Source of the DNA: Carboxylicivirga sp.
GTDB lineage: Bacteria > Bacteroidota > Bacteroidia > Bacteroidales > Marinilabiliaceae
Length of the DNA stretch: 64,000 nucleotides
NCBI GenBank assembly: GCA_025210475.1
Contig: JAOARW010000097.1
Span: 1-64,000, forward strand
Direction: 5' to 3'
A program made the position numbers and the translations under genes. Shown here in pieces: positions 60,921 through 64,000 of the stretch. The number at the start of each line of letters is the position of its first letter. The first letter of the stretch is position 1. Below the pieces are notes generated by a model. That model was not told the DNA's origin. It saw nothing but the letters and a program-made list of their open reading frames with translations, and did no database searches.

Positions 60921-61298
60921 GTGAAGACAAAAAACAAAGAACAAAAGAAGGCAATAGCAGCTGATATCTTTGAGCGTTACCCAAAGGCTCAAAAGGTTGC
61001 AGTTACATCGGATGGCATGGCATTTATTACCGATGAAAACGAGATTGCTGTTAAGAACCATGCCAATAAAAACCGTTATGGCAAAGAGCTTTCAATTACT
61101 CACTTCAGACGTGATGAAATGGGAAGTGACAATACTGACAAGCCCAAAACAGCTAAAGAACTAATTGCAGCAATCGAAGCAGCAAAAGAGCTTGAGGCAG
61201 TAGAAGCTATCCTGAAAGCTGAGAACGAAGGTGAGAAGCGCAAAACAGTTATTGAAGCTGCTGAAAAGCGCATTAACGAACTTAAAGAAGCTAAGTAA
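60921..61298 (+). CDS. Unknown phage structural-block protein
   Basis: A 125-residue protein starting at GTG. The first half is a small alpha/beta region (KVAVTSDGMAFITDENEIAV near 25-44), the second half a helical, charged tail (KTAKELIAAIEAAKELEAVE). It lies between capsid and sheath, where head completion or connector proteins usually are. No family named. Stop overlaps the next ATG (TAATG). Confidence 0.6.
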   Translation: MKTKNKEQKKAIAADIFERYPKAQKVAVTSDGMAFITDENEIAVKNHANKNRYGKELSITHFRRDEMGSDNTDKPKTAKELIAAIEAAKELEAVEAILKAENEGEKRKTVIEAAEKRINELKEAK

Positions 61299-62521
61299 TG
61301 AGCTTTAAAGGTGCAACAATAAGTAAACTAAACAGCGGTCTCGGACGAACATCTGAGACCGACCGTGTTATTTGTCTTATCGGCGGTATGACACTGGTAG
61401 GTGCAATGGCTTATAACACTAAGTATGAGCTATTGGATATCGGGACTGTTGAGGACTTGGGTATTACAGCTTCGACCGATGACACTAACGCTGAGTTGGT
61501 GCATTATCATTTGTCGGAGATGTTCAGACTCGCACCGGAAAGTAAGTTCTACCTTATTCCGGTTGATAAAACAAAAGCCGTTGCTGATCTGGTTGCGGAT
61601 GATGACTTAAAAGCAGCTATTCGCTCTATTAAGGATATCAATGTTCTTGGACTATCAGGAATATCTACCATGGTTGCGGATGGTTTAACTGAGGCTGTGG
61701 CCTTACAAGGTTTAGTGGATGATTTTGCAAGAGAACACGTGTTAATTGATGGCATTTTTGTTGAAGGTGTTGGCGCTGCAATACCTATCGAAGTAACAGC
61801 ATATCCTGACTTGAGAACAATCACGGCTCCTAATATCAGTTATGTTGTGGGACAAGACCCGGCAGTAGCTGCTTTGAAAACGGAGTACGGCAAGCGTGCT
61901 GCAATTGGCACTGTGTTAGGTTCTATTGGTGTTCGTGCAGTTCATGAAGATTTGGGTTCTGTGGATATTGAAGTAAAGCCACGCACTCGGAGAGGAGAAG
62001 AAAACTACTCATTAAGTAGTGAACAACTGGGATACTGGCTTTCTGCTGCTTTAAGTGATGGTACAGCATTTAGTACGCTATCTGAAGCTGAGCAAAAAAG
62101 TCTAACTGCCAAAGGTTGGATGTATGTTGGGGCGTTTGCTGAGTATCCAGGCTTTTATTTGAACGGTTGTCCAACAGCTGTAGATAAAGCAAGTGACTAT
62201 GCTTACTTCAACTTCAATTGTATTTGGAATAAAGCAGCTCGTATTATTCGCAAAACATTAATTCCGCGTGTACGCTCTAAAGTGCCAACTGACCCGGCAA
62301 CAGGTCAGCTTAAAAGTACATGGGTATCGGGTGCTGAGCAATCAGTAATGAATGCCCTGGAGCCAATGGAGTCAGCCGGTAATATTGATGGTAAAGATGT
62401 TTACATCAATCCTGTTCAGGCAATCGACGAAACAACACCGCTAAAGGTAAAAGCCCAGGTGGTAGTTGGTAAAGTTGTGCATGAGTTTGATGTAGACCTT
62501 GGTTTAACTGATAAAATCTAA
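61298..62521 (+). CDS. Contractile tail sheath protein (DUF2586-like)
   Basis: A 407-residue protein. The N terminus SFKGATISKLNSGLGR and the alternating alpha/beta core (VICLIGGMTLVGAMAY, KFYLIPVDKTKAVADL, VEVTAYPDLRTI-like) and a C-terminal segment (ETTPLKVKAQVVVGKVVHEF) fit a DUF2586/sheath-type protein. The order capsid, sheath, tube, chaperone, tape measure supports a contractile tail. Confidence 0.75.
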   Translation: MSFKGATISKLNSGLGRTSETDRVICLIGGMTLVGAMAYNTKYELLDIGTVEDLGITASTDDTNAELVHYHLSEMFRLAPESKFYLIPVDKTKAVADLVADDDLKAAIRSIKDINVLGLSGISTMVADGLTEAVALQGLVDDFAREHVLIDGIFVEGVGAAIPIEVTAYPDLRTITAPNISYVVGQDPAVAALKTEYGKRAAIGTVLGSIGVRAVHEDLGSVDIEVKPRTRRGEENYSLSSEQLGYWLSAALSDGTAFSTLSEAEQKSLTAKGWMYVGAFAEYPGFYLNGCPTAVDKASDYAYFNFNCIWNKAARIIRKTLIPRVRSKVPTDPATGQLKSTWVSGAEQSVMNALEPMESAGNIDGKDVYINPVQAIDETTPLKVKAQVVVGKVVHEFDVDLGLTDKI

Positions 62522-62524
62522 CAA

Positions 62525-62959
62525 ATGGCTACAGCAAGCACAATTATAAACAAGTTCGGCAAAATGGCCGGATGGAACTCTATCACTGTTAACATGCTTG
62601 GGCGCGATGTGGAAGGCATTACTGAGCTTGAGTATGATGATAGTTTAGACATGGAGGTTGCACGTGGCCAAGGGGCTTACCCTGTTGGTTATGGTGAAGG
62701 TAACTACGAAGCAAAAGCTTCGCTAACTCTTTATAACGAAGAGTGGAACGGCCTACAAAAATCATTACCTCCTGGTTCTAGCATGCATCAAATTGCTCCT
62801 TTCCCAATTGTAGTGGAATACGAGTACGATGGCTTTAAGATGAAAGACACGTTTGTTGCCAAAATTAAAGGCCGTGGCGTTGCTGTTAAGCAAGGTGATA
62901 AAACCATTGCTCACAAAGCTGAATTGATGGTCTTAGGTAAGATTATGTGGAATGTTTAA
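62525..62959 (+). CDS. Tail tube protein
   Basis: A 144-residue protein, the size of Mu gpM-like tubes. It has a beta-rich body (VNMLGRDVEGITELEYDD, GNYEAKASLTLYNEEW, FPIVVEYEYDGFKMKDTF). It lies 3 bases after the sheath and before the tail chaperone, the fixed place of the tube gene. Confidence 0.8.
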   Translation: MATASTIINKFGKMAGWNSITVNMLGRDVEGITELEYDDSLDMEVARGQGAYPVGYGEGNYEAKASLTLYNEEWNGLQKSLPPGSSMHQIAPFPIVVEYEYDGFKMKDTFVAKIKGRGVAVKQGDKTIAHKAELMVLGKIMWNV

Positions 62960-62960
62960 C

Positions 62961-62972
62961 TACTGTTTAAAT
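62961..62972. repeat. Gene-boundary motif TACTGTTTAAAT (copy 3)
   Basis: Identical to the copy at 56110-56121 though in the opposite late block. It lies between the tube stop and the tail chaperone start. Confidence 0.5.
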
Positions 62973-62984
62973 ACTTGATTTAAG

Positions 62985-63653
62985 ATGAAAAATACTATTA
63001 GAATACTAATGAGCCTGATGGCTCTAATCGTTATCACAATCACCGCACATGCGGTTTCTCATGTCGAACTGGGTACAGCTGTTCAATTTGTAAAAGAGAA
63101 TGGCGGAGCTTTAGCAATGGCTCCTATCATCGTGAGTTCAAAAATTACTCCGGAACTTATTCAACAGCTTAAGATCAAACATGGCAAACTTAAAATCATT
63201 ACGGTGGTTGTGGAAGCTCCAGTGTACGACATTGACCAATTGACTCAACAGGATAAAGCTAATATGCGCATTTTAGGCATTGACCCCGATATCGTGAGTA
63301 ATGAAGGGCTATCACTGGATAAGCGATTAAAACCACTTGAGAACCTGACTCAGTTTAAGGATGATAACACTAAAATTGAAGCGGCTAAATCTTTAACGCA
63401 TCTCAATGGTACTGTTTTAGAGGATGGTGAGCAATATCAATTCGTTGTCAAACGCCCTGACAGAGGTCTAATAAAGATGCTTTTGCCATTGGCTCAAAGT
63501 GGTAAACTGGATGACTTTGCAGATAAAGCGGTCAAAAACCTTGTTGTTGATGGGGATATGGATGAGTTGGATGATGGTCTTGTCTTTATGGGTGTTGTAA
63601 CCAAACTCAAAGCCATGATTGCCCCGGCGAAAACTTTTTTATCCAAAGCGTAG
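62985..63653 (+). CDS. Tail assembly chaperone (short form)
   Basis: A 222-residue protein. The C-terminal part (YQFVVKRPDRGLIKMLLPLA, VLDGDMDEL-like, GVVTKLKAMIAPAKTF) is like tail-assembly chaperones. The start reads MKNTIRILMSLMALIVITIT, a hydrophobic, signal-like stretch that is odd for a cytosolic chaperone. An inner ATG at residue 45 (MAPIIVSSKITPEL) with GGAG ten bases upstream could be the real start. The end of the gene carries a -1 frameshift site. Confidence 0.72.
   Translation: MKNTIRILMSLMALIVITITAHAVSHVELGTAVQFVKENGGALAMAPIIVSSKITPELIQQLKIKHGKLKIITVVVEAPVYDIDQLTQQDKANMRILGIDPDIVSNEGLSLDKRLKPLENLTQFKDDNTKIEAAKSLTHLNGTVLEDGEQYQFVVKRPDRGLIKMLLPLAQSGKLDDFADKAVKNLVVDGDMDELDDGLVFMGVVTKLKAMIAPAKTFLSKA
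63635..63641 (+). other. -1 programmed frameshift site T TTT TTA
   Basis: The heptamer T TTT TTA lies in the right phase (codons ACT TTT TTA) 10 bases before the UAG stop of the short chaperone. Slipping back one base opens a frame to 63880, which ends over the tape-measure start. This is the usual place for a G/GT-type frameshift in tailed phages. Confidence 0.8.
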
Positions 63654-63880
63654 AGAAGCATTTAATTGATGATAAAGACTTTATTCGGTCGGCAGATGCC
63701 ATAATCCGCAGGGAGTATGGCATCGACCCCGATACACTGGATGAAGATACCTGGTGTAAACTCTACGCCGAATATTTACACCTCAATAAACTCAAGCATT
63801 TAAACATGAAAGCGGCTTTTATGGCTGCTATTGCTGAAATTTTCAAAGAGCATGGGAACAACAACACAGTGGATACTTGA
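63641..63880 (+). CDS. Frameshift extension of the tail chaperone (GT-like)
   Basis: In the -1 frame after the slippery site, 79 codons run without stop to TGA at 63878-63880. The product would add SVEKHLIDDKDFIRSADAII and later KLYAEYLHLNKLKHLNMKAA to the short chaperone. The segment is helical, as in gpT extensions. Its end overlaps the tape-measure ATG by 29 bases. The part has no good start of its own until 63807, which favours frameshifting over an independent gene. Confidence 0.75.
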   Translation: MQSVEKHLIDDKDFIRSADAIIRREYGIDPDTLDEDTWCKLYAEYLHLNKLKHLNMKAAFMAAIAEIFKEHGNNNTVDT

Positions 63881-64000
63881 ATTGGTGGATAAAATCACCT
63901 CACCAATGAAGGGCATTGTTAGCGCAAGCGATGAAGCCGCTGAAGCTGTGGAGGGTGTTGGTGATTCTGCTAATGAAACAAGAGACGAGCTTGAGGAAAT
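63852..64000 (+). CDS. Tape measure protein, N terminus (runs off the window)
   Basis: The frame from ATG at 63852 (MGTTTQWILELVDKITSPMK) stays open to the window end, 49 full codons. The helical, Ala/Glu-rich continuation (ASDEAAEAVEGVGDSANETR) is typical of the start of tape measure proteins, and the gene follows the chaperone pair as expected. Length and the rest cannot be seen. Confidence 0.7.
   Translation, partial: MGTTTQWILELVDKITSPMKGIVSASDEAAEAVEGVGDSANETRDELEE

Larger units (their letters stand above)
44400..64000. mobile_element. Prophage integrated at tRNA-Arg (right end outside the window)
   Basis: From the tRNA 3' half onward the content is phage-like: tyrosine integrase, repressor, KilA-N antirepressor, terminase, portal/MuF, capsid, sheath, tube, tail chaperone and tape measure. 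The left boundary is placed in the 3' part of the tRNA by analogy with tRNA-directed integrases. The exact attachment core cannot be fixed without the right end. The structural genes are Mu-like (DUF935 portal, MuF, gp36-like, gpG-like), but no transposase is present in this part. Confidence 0.92.

Noticed and set aside
60789..61061. Minus-strand frame of 90 residues over the capsid end
   Set aside because: Antisense to the capsid and next gene, Cys-rich, and crosses the hairpin; no support.
44400..64000. Full Mu-type transposing phage
   Set aside because: Virion genes are Mu-like, but no MuA/MuB-like protein is present and a tyrosine integrase lies at a tRNA gene.

Overview
The window looks like part of a chromosome from a marine-type Bacteroidota, probably class Bacteroidia near Marinilabiliales (inference). 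It carries type IX secretion markers (PorP/SprF, OmpA, a type B sorting domain). Promoters fit the Bacteroidota pattern TTG/TTTG, about 19-21 bases, TAnnTTTG, and Shine-Dalgarno sites are mostly absent. From about 44.4 kb to the right end the DNA is an integrated prophage that runs off the window.

1-5.9 kb, housekeeping, all on the minus strand: acetate transporter satP, chaperone htpG, a diacylglycerol-kinase-like lipid kinase and a DEAD-box RNA helicase. 6.0-26.4 kb is a run of eleven minus-strand genes that probably forms one or two transcription units. It starts with PorP/SprF and a TPR-propeller-OmpA protein. Next come a 993-residue ABCG-like half-transporter with an unusual N-terminal extension, a small secreted protein and a 1444-residue PKD-repeat adhesin with a type B C-terminal domain. 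It ends with a response-regulator pseudokinase, a lipoprotein, a paralogue of the small secreted protein, two hybrid sensor kinases and a REC-kinase. My reading is a surface adhesin with its dedicated export partners and a signalling module.

26.9-27.9 kb holds a VOC-family protein and a small HTH-like protein. 28.0-43.8 kb is a seven-gene efflux operon mixing two transporter superfamilies: ABC ATPase, ABC permease fused to an M1-peptidase-like domain, TolC, periplasmic adaptor, RND pump, a second RND pump fused to an ABC ATPase, and a small permease. The RND-ABC fusion, whose nucleotide-binding domain seems interrupted by membrane helices, is the most unusual bacterial gene here.

44.3-64 kb: tRNA-Arg(TCT) is followed directly by a tyrosine integrase. 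The prophage then has a minus-strand accessory cassette with a lipoprotein, an XRE-like repressor with a divergent promoter and repeated operator-like sites, and an early plus-strand operon (KilA-N antirepressor and several small HTH or zinc-ribbon proteins). Its Mu-like morphogenesis genes are split into two divergent blocks. The minus block has terminase, a gp36-like connector, a portal-MuF-nuclease-like fusion, a gpG-like protein and a tail-terminator-like protein. The plus block has protease/scaffold, capsid, sheath, tube, a tail chaperone with a T TTT TTA -1 frameshift site, and the start of the tape measure. No Mu transposase is visible. The phage therefore appears to combine Mu-type virion genes with tRNA-directed tyrosine-recombinase integration.
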